A program made the position numbers and the translations under genes. Shown here piece by piece: positions 37,499 to 47,061 of a DNA stretch of 64,000 nucleotides (position 1 is the first letter of the stretch; the number at the start of each line of letters is the position of its first letter). The notes below the pieces were generated by a model. It ran no database searches. It was not told the DNA's origin and worked only from the letters and a program-made list of their open reading frames with translations. The DNA is from Lysobacterales bacterium (lineage in GTDB: Bacteria > Pseudomonadota > Gammaproteobacteria > Xanthomonadales > Marinicellaceae), in NCBI GenBank assembly GCA_020442635.1, contig JAGRJR010000004.1:1-64000 (forward strand), written 5' to 3'.

Positions 37499-39006
37499 AG
37501 TGCGGGCAAAAATTGATTCAACTCGCCTGATAATACCAGTTGTTGCATGTGATTGATATCTGGAGCCAACAATCGGTCTTTATCCAAAAAGGCCACATCT
37601 TCACGGACTTTTTGATAAACCGAGTACAAGGCATTCGAGGTTTTCAAACCCTCATGAAAATCAATACTCTGACAAGAAGCCATGATTTCTATACCCACGA
37701 TGGTAGCCGTATTCTCTGACAAGTCAGTGAGCTTGCGACCCGCAAACGTTGCCATTGAAACATGGTCTTCCTGATTGGCTGAGGTTGGAATGGTGTCCAC
37801 ACTGGCCGGATGTGCCAATGTTTTGTTCTCTGAAGCCAAAGCCGCTGCGGTAACATGGGCAATCATAAAACCTGAGTTTACGCCGGAATCGGGCACCAAA
37901 AATGCCGGCAAACGACTCAAGTTAGGATCAATTAACATCGCCATCCGGCGTTCTGACATATTGGCCATATCGGTGATGCCAATGCCCAAAAAGTCGGCCA
38001 CCAAGGCCACGGGTTCAGCGTGGAAATTACCACCGGACAACACATCACCTTCTTCAGCAAATACCAAGGGATTATCGGTGGCTGCATTGGCTTCAATCAG
38101 TAATTTCTCCGCCACATAGTTGATGGTGTCCAACACCGCGCCCATCACCTGTGGTTGGCAACGCAAGCAATAAGGATCTTGTACACGGTCACAGTCTTCA
38201 TGCGACACCACAATTTCACTGTCTTTGAGCAAACCTCGAATGGCACGTGCCACCTGGATTTGTCCCACTTGTCTTCTGGCTTGGTGAATGCGCTCATCAA
38301 AAGGAGCCAGAGAGCCTTTAGCCGCATCAATCGACAACGCACCAGCCAAGATGGCGGCATTGAAACAATTTTCCACCAAGAACAAACCCTTCAAAGCCAA
38401 AGCGGTGGAAACCTGAGTACCATTGAGTAAGGCCAAACCTTCTTTAGGTCCCAACTTAATGGGTGTCAAACCCGCCTCATTCAAAGCTTGCATGGCCGGC
38501 ACCTGCTCACCCTGGTAAATCACATCGCCCAGGCCAATCATGGCAGCCGTTAAATGCGCCAAAGGAGCCAAATCTCCGGATGCACCCACCGATCCTTTTT
38601 CAGGAATGATGGGGTAAATTTCATGGTTCACCATATTGAGTAACAGCTTCAGCGTATTGGGGTGAATACCCGAAACGCCTTGCGATAAGCTCATGGCTTT
38701 CAGCGCCATGATCAATCGGGTGGTGTTGGTATCAATCGGCTTGCCCACACCCGTAGCATGCGAAATGACCAGATTGCGTTGTAAAGTATCCAATTCTTCT
38801 TTGGCGATTTTCACATTGGCCAACAAGCCAAATCCGGTATTCACACCATAAACGGTTTCATCCGAAGCCGCTACATCCTCAATGGTTTTGCGCGAACGAA
38901 TCACCCCTTGTAACATGTGGTCATCCACTTGAATGGTGACTGGCTGCTGCCAAATATCACGCAAATCTTTTAAAGTAAAACCTTCACTGCTGATGGTAAA
39001 TGTCAT
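37480..39006 (-). CDS. hutH: Histidine ammonia-lyase
   Basis: HutH removes ammonia from histidine to form urocanate. From the ATG at 39006 (GGAG upstream) the product is 508 residues, the usual size. The autocatalytic MIO cofactor motif is present as GSVGASGDLAPLAHL. Other family blocks are VYGVNTGFG, the LLNGTQVSTALAL segment, and the C-terminal SANQEDHVSM. It lies in the hut operon after a small membrane gene and before hutG. Confidence 0.96.
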   Translation of the reverse strand: MTFTISSEGFTLKDLRDIWQQPVTIQVDDHMLQGVIRSRKTIEDVAASDETVYGVNTGFGLLANVKIAKEELDTLQRNLVISHATGVGKPIDTNTTRLIMALKAMSLSQGVSGIHPNTLKLLLNMVNHEIYPIIPEKGSVGASGDLAPLAHLTAAMIGLGDVIYQGEQVPAMQALNEAGLTPIKLGPKEGLALLNGTQVSTALALKGLFLVENCFNAAILAGALSIDAAKGSLAPFDERIHQARRQVGQIQVARAIRGLLKDSEIVVSHEDCDRVQDPYCLRCQPQVMGAVLDTINYVAEKLLIEANAATDNPLVFAEEGDVLSGGNFHAEPVALVADFLGIGITDMANMSERRMAMLIDPNLSRLPAFLVPDSGVNSGFMIAHVTAAALASENKTLAHPASVDTIPTSANQEDHVSMATFAGRKLTDLSENTATIVGIEIMASCQSIDFHEGLKTSNALYSVYQKVREDVAFLDKDRLLAPDINHMQQLVLSGELNQFLPALCPSLS

Positions 39007-39094
39007 TTTGTTTCTCCAAAACCATTTGTTAATATTAAAACGATTTTCATAATTTATTTTCAACTTATTAAGTTAATCATTAGCCAAGGAAAAT

Positions 39095-39565
39095 TTATTG
39101 GAAATCACTCTCGTCAACACTTTGTAGACTTCGTGTTGAGTTATATTTATAGGCATAAATAACAACTGTAGTCAGCAATATTGCAACAAATGAGCTAATT
39201 AAAGATGCCAAATTGAAAGATTCAACTGATAGATAAATTACCGAAACTGAAGGTAAAACCCCTCCATTTGGTGTATCAATATATGGTGTAGGGCTTATTA
39301 ACAAACTAAAAGGTAATATTTTGATGATTTTAACAAACATAGTATCCTTGCTTCTTTTTAGCAGACTTTTTATGACCAGATAAAATATCCAAGCTATGCA
39401 GCCAAACCAAACAAATAATAGTAAAGAAAATTCTCCCATAGATTCACCAGAAGCATGAGCAGTTTGTACAACGACCATCAACAAAGTCATAACTGCCCAC
39501 CAAATTTTCTTAATACTTATATCTTGTAGTGAATCTTCCATAAAATTAATAGTTATTACTTTCAT
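39095..39565 (-). CDS. Small membrane protein inside the hut operon
   Basis: I do not recognise this 156-residue protein. It has about three hydrophobic helices (IWWAVMTLLMVVVQTAHA, FSLLLFVWFGCIAWIFYLVI, ASLISSFVAILLTTVVIYAY). Its frame begins 2 bases after the hutU stop, so it is probably cotranscribed with hutU and hutH. The second Met (39541) is an equally good start. It does not resemble the HutT-type histidine permeases, which are much larger. Confidence 0.55.
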   Translation of the reverse strand: MKVITINFMEDSLQDISIKKIWWAVMTLLMVVVQTAHASGESMGEFSLLLFVWFGCIAWIFYLVIKSLLKRSKDTMFVKIIKILPFSLLISPTPYIDTPNGGVLPSVSVIYLSVESFNLASLISSFVAILLTTVVIYAYKYNSTRSLQSVDESDFQ

Positions 39566-39567
39566 CC

Positions 39568-41241
39568 TTATTTATTCAACATCGGTAAATTCAAACCATT
39601 TTCTTGGGCATATTGCTTGGCAATGTCATAACCGGCATCAGCATGGCGCATCACGCCAGTTGCTGGATCATTCCACAACACGCGGTTGATTCTTTCTGCA
39701 GCTTCATCACTGCCATCACAACAAATCACCACGCCTGAATGTTGTGAATAACCCATGCCCACACCACCACCGTGATGCAATGACACCCAAGTGGCACCAC
39801 TGGCTACATTCAACATGGCATTCAGTAAAGGCCAATCGGAAACGGCATCCGAACCATCCATCATGCTTTCGGTTTCACGATTAGGTGAAGCCACCGATCC
39901 AGAGTCCAGGTGATCACGACCAATAACTACTGGCGCTGACAATTCTCCATTTTTGACCATTTCATTGAAGGCTAGACCCAATTTATGTCTTAAGCCCAAG
40001 CCCACCCAACAAATTCTCGCAGGTAAACCCTGAAAGCTGATGCGTTCCCTCGCCATATCCAACCAGTTGTGCAAATGCGGATCATCCACAATGATTTCTT
40101 TGACTTTCTGGTCTGTTTTGTAAATATCTTCAGGATCACCTGACAAGGCAGCCCATCTGAACGGACCCACGCCGCGACAGAACAAAGGACGGATATAAGC
40201 AGGTACAAATCCCGGAAAATCAAAGGCATTCTTTACCCCTTCATTATAAGCTTCCTGACGGATGTTGTTGCCATAATCCACCGTTGGGATGCCCAGGGCA
40301 TGAAAATCCAGCATAGCTTTTACCTGTACTGCCATGGATTTTCTGGCTTCTGTCGCCACCAATTTGGGGTTGTCTTGCGCTGCTTGGCGCCATTGTTCAA
40401 CCGTCCAGCCTTGCGGTAAATAGCCGTTCACTGGGTCATGGGCTGAGGTTTGGTCAGTGACCAAATCAGGTCTGATACCACGCTGATACAACTCATGAAA
40501 GATATCGGCTGCGTTGCCCAGCAAACCGATTGAGATGGCTTCGCCTTTTTCCAAAGCCTCATTGAGCATGGTCATGGCTTCATCTACAGAATATGCCTTT
40601 TTATCCACATAGCGTGTTTTGATGCGAAAATCGATGCGGGTTTCATCACATTCCACAGCAATCATGCAATAACCTGCCATGGTCGCGGCCAAGGGTTGCG
40701 CACCACCCATACCACCCAATCCACCGGTTAAAATCCACTTACCCTGGGTATCGCCATTGAAATGTTGTCGGCCTGCTTCTACAAAAGTTTCATAAGTACC
40801 TTGCACAATCCCTTGTGAACCGATGTAAATCCAGGAACCTGCAGTCATTTGACCGTACATCATCAGGCCTTTTTTATCCAATTCATTGAAATGATCCCAA
40901 TTGGCCCACTCAGGTACCAAATTAGAATTGGCAATCAGTACCCTTGGTGCATCTTTGTGGGTGGTAAATACACCAACGGGTTTTCCCGATTGCACCAATA
41001 AGGTTTGATTGTCTTCAAGCGCCTTCAAACTCTCAACAATGGCGTCATAACATGCCCAATTACGGGCTGCACGCCCAATGCCACCATACACCACCAGTTC
41101 CTCTGGACGTTCAGCCACCTCTGCATCCAGATTGTTCATCAACATGCGCAATGGCGCTTCGGTTAACCATGATTTGGCATTCAGTTGAGTGCCTCTCGGG
41201 GCGGTGATTTTTCTTGTTTTATCAATTCGACTGTCAGTCAT
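39568..41241 (-). CDS. hutU: Urocanate hydratase
   Basis: HutU converts urocanate to imidazolonepropionate with NAD as electrophile. The 557-residue product shows the usual family length and the blocks [53 protein letters not shown] and [21 protein letters not shown] ribosome-binding site precedes the ATG. It is the first enzyme gene of the operon, 15 bases after the marR-type gene. Confidence 0.97.
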   Translation of the reverse strand: MTDSRIDKTRKITAPRGTQLNAKSWLTEAPLRMLMNNLDAEVAERPEELVVYGGIGRAARNWACYDAIVESLKALEDNQTLLVQSGKPVGVFTTHKDAPRVLIANSNLVPEWANWDHFNELDKKGLMMYGQMTAGSWIYIGSQGIVQGTYETFVEAGRQHFNGDTQGKWILTGGLGGMGGAQPLAATMAGYCMIAVECDETRIDFRIKTRYVDKKAYSVDEAMTMLNEALEKGEAISIGLLGNAADIFHELYQRGIRPDLVTDQTSAHDPVNGYLPQGWTVEQWRQAAQDNPKLVATEARKSMAVQVKAMLDFHALGIPTVDYGNNIRQEAYNEGVKNAFDFPGFVPAYIRPLFCRGVGPFRWAALSGDPEDIYKTDQKVKEIIVDDPHLHNWLDMARERISFQGLPARICWVGLGLRHKLGLAFNEMVKNGELSAPVVIGRDHLDSGSVASPNRETESMMDGSDAVSDWPLLNAMLNVASGATWVSLHHGGGVGMGYSQHSGVVICCDGSDEAAERINRVLWNDPATGVMRHADAGYDIAKQYAQENGLNLPMLNK

Positions 41242-41256
41242 GTGATCTCCTGGTGT

Positions 41257-41769
41257 TTATTTGCTTATTTTTTGTTTCAAATTTGGATTGTTCTGTTGTT
41301 TCAATGCTTCAAAACGGGTCAATAAATCTTTGCGCTTTAAACTGTCAATGGCATCATTCAAAACTTGATAAAGATTGGCACCAATCTCTCTGGATAAATC
41401 CTCATAAACATGCAGCAATGAGTTCTCCTCCAACAGAGCGGCTTGTGCCCTGCCCGCTTCAGTGAGTCGGTAGATGGTGCGACGTTTGTCTTGTTGGTCT
41501 TTGATTTTTATAACCAAACCCAAGTCAATCAGCCTCGGCAACTTTTGTTTGACTAATTGGTGTGATTGCTGCAACTGCTTGGCCAAATCTGCCAGGGAGT
41601 TATCATCGGATTGGTACAAGTAATGAATAATGGAACAAGACTTAACTGGCACAATGATACCTAACTGTTCGAGTAAAGGTTGTATCTGAGCTTTAATTAA
41701 TTGCCCCAAATCATCGGCTTGTTTTCCAATAAATGACTTACTGTTATTAAGATAAAATGACTTGCTCAT
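41257..41769 (-). CDS. MarR-type winged-helix regulator of the hut operon
   Basis: The 170-residue protein has a winged-helix core (about 45-120): SIIHYLYQSDDNSLADLAKQ, LQQSHQLVKQKLPRLIDLGL and a wing IKIKDQQDKRRTIYRLTEAG. This is a MarR-like architecture. It is the first gene of the hut operon, directly behind a sigma-70-like promoter and two palindromes, so autoregulation and control of hut is likely. Most gammaproteobacterial hut operons use the GntR-family HutC instead. The inducer would probably be urocanate or histidine, which is inference. Confidence 0.82.
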   Translation of the reverse strand: MSKSFYLNNSKSFIGKQADDLGQLIKAQIQPLLEQLGIIVPVKSCSIIHYLYQSDDNSLADLAKQLQQSHQLVKQKLPRLIDLGLVIKIKDQQDKRRTIYRLTEAGRAQAALLEENSLLHVYEDLSREIGANLYQVLNDAIDSLKRKDLLTRFEALKQQNNPNLKQKISK

Positions 41770-41778
41770 GACTATTTA

Positions 41779-41804
41779 TGCAACATGTTGCGCAATATAT
41801 TGCA
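41779..41804. promoter_or_regulatory. Double palindromic operator upstream of the hut operon
   Basis: Two perfect 12-bp palindromes lie head to tail: GCAACATGTTGC (41780-41791) and GCAATATATTGC (41792-41803). They lie just downstream of the predicted -10 box of the hut promoter and so cover the probable transcription start. Their centres are 12 bp apart, roughly one helical turn, so two dimers could bind on nearly the same face. The likely ligand is the MarR-type protein encoded immediately downstream. Confidence 0.75.
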
Positions 41805-41805
41805 T

Positions 41806-41834
41806 ATTATTCAAATAATGTCATTTATTGTCAA
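41806..41834 (-). promoter_or_regulatory. Sigma-70 promoter of the hut operon
   Basis: On the minus strand a consensus TTGACA (41829-41834) is followed after 17 bases by AATAAT (41806-41811). The palindromic operator begins two bases further downstream. This would be the promoter for marR-hutU-hutH-hutG. Confidence 0.75.
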
Positions 41835-41938
41835 TATAACATTTGTCACTTTATCTATTGAATCATAAAATAAGAATACATCTTGCATATGAGAATGGTT
41901 ATCATTACGATATAAGAAATTCATCATCCTACTTAGTA

Positions 41939-42535
41939 ATGAACTGGACTATTAAATACACCCCAAAATGGAAAAATAACCAAGAAGCTCTCTTAACTCT
42001 AGTTAGCAGCCACCAGCGACACCCTCTCAGGGAATGGTATGGCCCCTTGGCAGAATTGATTTTTTGCAGCAGCTACAAACATTTGTCAAAACATATTAGT
42101 ATGACAACCCAACAGTTCGATATAGAAAAACAATTGGCACAATTTATACTCATGCAGGCCTGCTTTTTACATCAAAAATGTTTACACGAATACCAAGTCA
42201 ATCAGGACACAAAAAAAGCAGGCCTTACTAACAATAACGATCTCGCAGAATTACTGCTGTTCATCAGGATGACATCCAATCACCCAAATCAGCATTCACT
42301 CATGACTTTTCATAACGCTCAAATACCCTGGTGTGATGATTTTGAAACTCGAATAGACAACTTGATAAATAGCAAATTAATCCAACATATTCGTTATAAA
42401 AACATGGATTTTTTTGATAAAAACCCCTATCCACATGATCACATTCTTGATTTACACGATAAAGTGCTTTTTGATTATCAGCAAAATTTTCCTATCAGAG
42501 AACATCAGAAACTCATTGTTGGCAAACTCTTTTAA
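41939..42535 (+). CDS. Unknown protein with possible diverged Fur/Irr-like C-terminus
   Basis: From the ATG at 41939 (MNWTIKYTPK) the product is 198 residues; the frame is open further upstream with only a TTG start. I do not recognise a family. The last 80 residues recall a Fur/Irr-type regulator by eye: a helix-turn-helix-like stretch ending LINSKLIQHIRYKNMDFFD, then KNPYPHDHILDLHDKVLFDY, similar to the YFDTNxxxHHHF region of Irr. The metal ligands are only partly present, so function should not be assumed. It is divergent from the hut operon and shares its upstream region. Confidence 0.45.
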   Translation: MNWTIKYTPKWKNNQEALLTLVSSHQRHPLREWYGPLAELIFCSSYKHLSKHISMTTQQFDIEKQLAQFILMQACFLHQKCLHEYQVNQDTKKAGLTNNNDLAELLLFIRMTSNHPNQHSLMTFHNAQIPWCDDFETRIDNLINSKLIQHIRYKNMDFFDKNPYPHDHILDLHDKVLFDYQQNFPIREHQKLIVGKLF

Positions 42536-42762
42536 AGCGTAAGCATGCCAAGACTCTTATTTACAATAGTTATACAACTCGTCGAAGCAGAAAAACTCAC
42601 AAACTTCTGATTCATAGGAATCATAAATTTAGAATTGATTGTACTCTTAACCAAAGAAATAAAGGCTCTTTGTATTTTTTGCACAAGTTAGACAAAATTA
42701 TCCCTGAGGCAACCCTTTCTATGAACTGATATTGATCGAATTCAATCACTTGAAATAATTCT

Positions 42763-45312
42763 TTACTGGTCCTTCACCAGACTTTCGATTCTTAGTTGTA
42801 TTTCATTGATCAGTTCATCATCGGGCTTAGTTTCCTGTAACGCTTTACTCAGCATAAGTTGATAAGTATTAAATGCTTCTGTTTCATTGCCAAGATACAA
42901 ATGAATTGAAGCAAGATTTTTCCATGCTCTTACCACGTGTCTTTTCATTGGGCGTTTTAATTCATTATATATATCAAGTGCCTGAGTAATTGTTACCAAA
43001 GCCATGTCAAATTTATGCTGCAACGTATAATTTTCACTCAGTGAAACCATTTGATCGGCAACAAAGCGATTATTATCGGTTCCCAAAATATCTACAATGG
43101 TAGAAATTGCTTTTTTAAACAGCTGTTCAGCTTCAAGATAACTTTCAGAATCCGTCATTAATATCTGCGCCTTATTCCCCAAAACTGTCGCATAATCAAT
43201 ACTTTTCAAATCATTAGAATGATAAATTTCAAGGGCTATATCATTATACTCTTTGGCTTTTTCGTAGTTATTAAGTGCACGGTAGGCCCTTGAAATCTGA
43301 TCATATGTTATGGCAGTATAGGGATGATTGTGACCTAGAATCTTTTCCCTGTAAGCCGCAATTTCTAAACCAGTTTCTATGGCTTTATCGTATTGCTGTA
43401 AATCTGTATATATAGTTGCTAAATTTGCACGTAATACAGTTTTATACTCCATATCTTCGTCGTTATTTTCATCAAGGTATGTGAGCGCCCTTTCCATATC
43501 AGCTTTGCCAGATAAAAAATCACCAGAATTGGCTTTGATTAGCCCAATGTAATTATAAACGGTAACCAAATCTAACTTATGATGCTCTTCATCTTTTAGA
43601 TAAAACTGTAATAACTGATGAAATAAATCAATCGCTTGTTGATGTTTACCTTGTTCCTCAAAAGCAGCAGCTTGATTAAACTTTAATTTCAAGTAATATG
43701 AATTTTCTGTAAACGAGTGGTTTTCAGCAAGATGAACTGCCTGTGAACTGAGTTCCTCAGCTCTTTGATAGTTCTCTGAAAACAACTCAAGCTCAGAAAG
43801 GTCTGCCATTATTGCGATTTGTTTCTTTATATCAACTATGGTTCGATTTTGAAACAATTGCAAAACCTGTTCAAATTGGGTCCTAGCTAAATCATACGCA
43901 CCTTGCTTGCGATAAATGTTTGCAATTATAGATTTCATTTTAATCAACACGGCTGGATTATTCTTCAATTCTTCATCCACCCTTTTGACACCATCGGCAA
44001 GGATTTGACTTGCTGTAATTTCTTCACCGAGTTTTAGGTATGGATCGGATGCAGTAAAAAATCCACCTAGGAACTTTGTCACTTGTTCGGCTTCATCCCT
44101 TGCTGTTTCGGCTTCTTTTTGCGCTTTTTGAGCCATAGTTTTGGCTGATTCTGCCTGTTGTTTTTGCTGCTTAAGATCCAGCGTGTATTTACTGAATACC
44201 AGAATTGAAATCAACACCAACGCAAGCGTGAGCAACAGTTTTGCTCTTCGTTTGGGTTTTGCTATTATTTTTTCAATCATTATCATGGCATCAAAAGCAG
44301 TAGGTCTTGATGCTGGCTTAATTGATTTCATTCGATTGATCAGATAGGTCATATCTACAGGAGCGCCTTTAACAGCATCGGTTATTCCGCTTTTTGCTCT
44401 ACTAAACAAATCTTGATTGCTGAGATTAGGTTGGTGGGCTGCCTGCCTTGAAAACATGTCTTGAAAAATAATCCCAAGCGAATAGATATCAGAAGCGGCA
44501 TCGACTTTTTCCTGATTCGCTTGTTCAGGAGACATATACCCTAATGTACCCACAATGGTTCCTGCTTCAGTTTTTGAAACAGAAAACCCTTCATTAATAC
44601 TGGATTGTTCCAAAACATTTTGATGTTTAGTTGATGCCGAAATTCCAAAATCAAGTATTTTTATATTTTTGTTTTGATCAATTATCACATTATCAGGCTT
44701 GATATCTCTGTGCACAATGCCTTCCTTATGAGCAACCACTAGTCCGTTTAGTATTCCTTGTGCAATCCTAAGTTTTTCTGAGTTCGCAAGCTTATCTACT
44801 GGATAATTATCAAGTGTTTCACCATCGACAAATTCAAGAACCAGAAAATCAATATCACCTATTTCTATGATATTAAAAATTTTACAAATATTTTCATGAT
44901 TAAGTTTGGATAGTATCAATGCCTCTCTTCTAAATCGCTCTTTGGCATTTTTATGTGGCCGATAAATGCCACGAATGGTTTTAACAGCCACTTTCCTTTG
45001 TAATTGTTCATCTTCACCCAGATAAACTTCACCCATTCCTCCTTTACCCAGGAGTTTGATTAATTTGATATTGGCAACAGATTGTCCAATAAGGTTTTTT
45101 TCAGTTGATGCTGACTGTATCAAATTATCTAATTCTGGATTGCCTTTAAGAAAAACCGTTCGAGTTTCTGAATCAGATAAAAGCTTAACTACCTGATCAA
45201 TAATTTCGGCATCCTCTTCACTGGAATTTAAAAATTCAAAAGCATCCGCTGTTCCCATCGTAACCACTCTTTTGAACAGGGCGTTAATCCTTTTTTCATC
45301 AACAGAATTCAT
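42763..45312 (-). CDS. Membrane-bound Ser/Thr protein kinase with C-terminal TPR domain
   Basis: The product of about 849 residues has a eukaryotic-type kinase domain (about 75-345) with GKGGMGEVYLGED, VAVKTIRG, the catalytic loop IVHRDIKPDNV, DFGIS, and GTLGYMSPEQA. One membrane helix (LLLTLALVLISILVFSKYTL) follows near residue 370. A coiled coil rich in Lys, Gln and Glu comes next, then about ten TPR-like repeats. Kinase domain inside and TPRs outside is the likely topology. It follows a sigma/anti-sigma pair on the same strand, 175 bases away, and probably belongs to the same signalling system. Confidence 0.9.
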   Translation of the reverse strand: MNSVDEKRINALFKRVVTMGTADAFEFLNSSEEDAEIIDQVVKLLSDSETRTVFLKGNPELDNLIQSASTEKNLIGQSVANIKLIKLLGKGGMGEVYLGEDEQLQRKVAVKTIRGIYRPHKNAKERFRREALILSKLNHENICKIFNIIEIGDIDFLVLEFVDGETLDNYPVDKLANSEKLRIAQGILNGLVVAHKEGIVHRDIKPDNVIIDQNKNIKILDFGISASTKHQNVLEQSSINEGFSVSKTEAGTIVGTLGYMSPEQANQEKVDAASDIYSLGIIFQDMFSRQAAHQPNLSNQDLFSRAKSGITDAVKGAPVDMTYLINRMKSIKPASRPTAFDAMIMIEKIIAKPKRRAKLLLTLALVLISILVFSKYTLDLKQQKQQAESAKTMAQKAQKEAETARDEAEQVTKFLGGFFTASDPYLKLGEEITASQILADGVKRVDEELKNNPAVLIKMKSIIANIYRKQGAYDLARTQFEQVLQLFQNRTIVDIKKQIAIMADLSELELFSENYQRAEELSSQAVHLAENHSFTENSYYLKLKFNQAAAFEEQGKHQQAIDLFHQLLQFYLKDEEHHKLDLVTVYNYIGLIKANSGDFLSGKADMERALTYLDENNDEDMEYKTVLRANLATIYTDLQQYDKAIETGLEIAAYREKILGHNHPYTAITYDQISRAYRALNNYEKAKEYNDIALEIYHSNDLKSIDYATVLGNKAQILMTDSESYLEAEQLFKKAISTIVDILGTDNNRFVADQMVSLSENYTLQHKFDMALVTITQALDIYNELKRPMKRHVVRAWKNLASIHLYLGNETEAFNTYQLMLSKALQETKPDDELINEIQLRIESLVKDQ

Positions 45313-45487
45313 CAATCAGGCTCATTTAAGTATCAGGAGATTATCTCACAAATAACTTAATTTCAAACCAATGTATCATACAAACCTTTGCATAAAAATT
45401 GAGTGTAAGACCTGTAAACCGAGAATCAAATAAAGAACTCTAACAATTCATTGGGCTGGTGATGACGGCTCAGGTAAGATTTGAGAT

Positions 45488-46126
45488 TTAATCTACGCTA
45501 AAAGGCAAAGATTCAACCCTGCTGTCGGCAATATAAGCATCGAGCCAGTAATTGCCGGGTTTAAGGTAACTGCTTGGAATGGCAACTTGCAAATCACCCA
45601 TGCCAAAAGGTTTAAGATCGGTGATGGTTAATATATTTTTTTCTTGTTGGTGTTGTCGCAAAACCACATTGTATGTTGATGATTCAATTTCAGTCAATTG
45701 GACCACCAAAATTACCCTGCTGTTTTCCTTAGACAATTCTATGGTCGTCACAGGATTAAAACCTGAGTCGATGGTTCCTCTTATGTGACTTAAAGTAACT
45801 ATAGGAATATTGGCTTCAATTGACAGTGTTTGTTGTTTTTGAAGCATAAAAAAAGTAGTCGTACTGGCTGCCACAGCTCCCAACAGGGTGTAAATCAATT
45901 TCTCTTTTATACCATTAAGAAAACGATGTGACTGCTTACTTTTTTGTAACGGCTTTTTTGCAAACAGTTCTTTCGCCGCTGTTCTTATAGCTAGTTCATT
46001 TTGTATGTCATCAAGAACCTCTGGTTGATCCGCAAGCCACAATTCCAGTCGTTCAACAGCTGCATCGTCAAGTCGACCGTTCAGATAATCTTCAATGGTA
46101 TCGACATCAGGCTTATTGTCATTCAT
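45488..46126 (-). CDS. Probable transmembrane anti-sigma factor
   Basis: The 212-residue protein has an N-terminal acidic cytoplasmic part (VDTIEDYLNGRLDDAAVERLELWLADQPE) like anti-sigma N-termini, but no zinc-finger HxxxCxxC motif. One membrane helix follows near residues 76-93 (LIYTLLGAVAASTTTFFML), then a beta-rich outer domain. It starts inside the last codon of the sigma gene (ATGA overlap), a strong indication of a functional pair. Confidence 0.72.
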   Translation of the reverse strand: MNDNKPDVDTIEDYLNGRLDDAAVERLELWLADQPEVLDDIQNELAIRTAAKELFAKKPLQKSKQSHRFLNGIKEKLIYTLLGAVAASTTTFFMLQKQQTLSIEANIPIVTLSHIRGTIDSGFNPVTTIELSKENSRVILVVQLTEIESSTYNVVLRQHQQEKNILTITDLKPFGMGDLQVAIPSSYLKPGNYWLDAYIADSRVESLPFSVD

Positions 46127-46779
46127 TTTAGCACCATTGTAATCAACATGATAAAAGGCAAAAAGGTCATGAGCTTTTGTATGCTATTGGTGTATGTTTT
46201 GTTGTTTCTTCTATCTGCATCAACAAGCGCCTTTAATCTCAATTTTGCTCTGTAAATCACCTTATCAAACTGGTCAGGACTTAAATCAAGCTGTTGGCAA
46301 ACATCAGCTTTTTTCCATCCTTCAAAGTAATGATATTTCAAAATCAATTGATCTCTTTCCATAGTCATGCATTCAAGCATTTTTTGTGCCAATAGTTTTT
46401 TTTTGTCAAAATCATATTGTTCAAATAAATCAGATGTCGTGCTTTCAAGCTGATCCAACCATTCATTGCTTACATCAGATTGGTAACGCTTGTCTTTCCG
46501 GTAATATTCATGGGCAATATTAATGGCGCAGCTTCTTAAAAAAGATTTAAACTTTTTAGCATCTTTAATTTTTTTCTGCTTTATGGCATCGACTGCTGTG
46601 AGAAATGTGTCATGAACCACATCTTCATGAAACTGGCTTTGTGGAAACCTTATTTGGACAATGACTAAAAGCCATTGATAATATTTTTGTGTCAGTAAAA
46701 TCAGAGCTTCATCATCATCTTGATAAATTCTGGCAATCAATTCAGCATCTTCTGATTGCTTTACACTGTTCCCCCTCAC
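46123..46779 (-). CDS. ECF-type sigma factor with hydrophobic C-terminal tail
   Basis: The sigma-2 region (LLTQKYYQWLLVIVQIRFP, EDVVHDTFLTAVDAI, SFLRSCAINIAHEYYRKDKR) and the sigma-4 region (ILKYHYFEGWKKADVCQQLD, LSPDQFDKVIYRAKLRLKAL) are clear. The C-terminus continues past sigma-4 into a hydrophobic stretch (KLMTFLPFIMLITMVLK) that could be a membrane helix. The start is uncertain: the frame is open to 46911, but the sigma domain begins soon after the GTG at 46779, with AGAGGA about 11 bases upstream. It is coupled to the anti-sigma gene, and the kinase gene follows. Confidence 0.78.
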   Translation of the reverse strand: MRGNSVKQSEDAELIARIYQDDDEALILLTQKYYQWLLVIVQIRFPQSQFHEDVVHDTFLTAVDAIKQKKIKDAKKFKSFLRSCAINIAHEYYRKDKRYQSDVSNEWLDQLESTTSDLFEQYDFDKKKLLAQKMLECMTMERDQLILKYHYFEGWKKADVCQQLDLSPDQFDKVIYRAKLRLKALVDADRRNNKTYTNSIQKLMTFLPFIMLITMVLK

Positions 46780-47061
46780 AACGAGATAATTCCTCTGAAA
46801 AAATATGTTCACAAAGTAAAAATCGTTCATAAACTGCAACAAAACATTGAGCAGTTTTAAACTATTGACTCCATCATTATAAACAAAATTTATCATAAAG
46901 TAAGCATGCATCGACTATGCCATTTGTATAACGTGTTTTTTTTTCATGATTTATCTCACCTGGGTGTTAAGTTACAAATTTTGTCAGAGTGAAACCACAA
47001 AGGAGTGGTCAAATCATGGTTCTATTCGTTAAAATGGGGACATTAACTCACCATCTAAATC

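Noticed and set aside
41257-41769. Naming the hut regulator hutC
   Set aside because: The protein is MarR-like in layout, not GntR/UTRA-like as HutC is.
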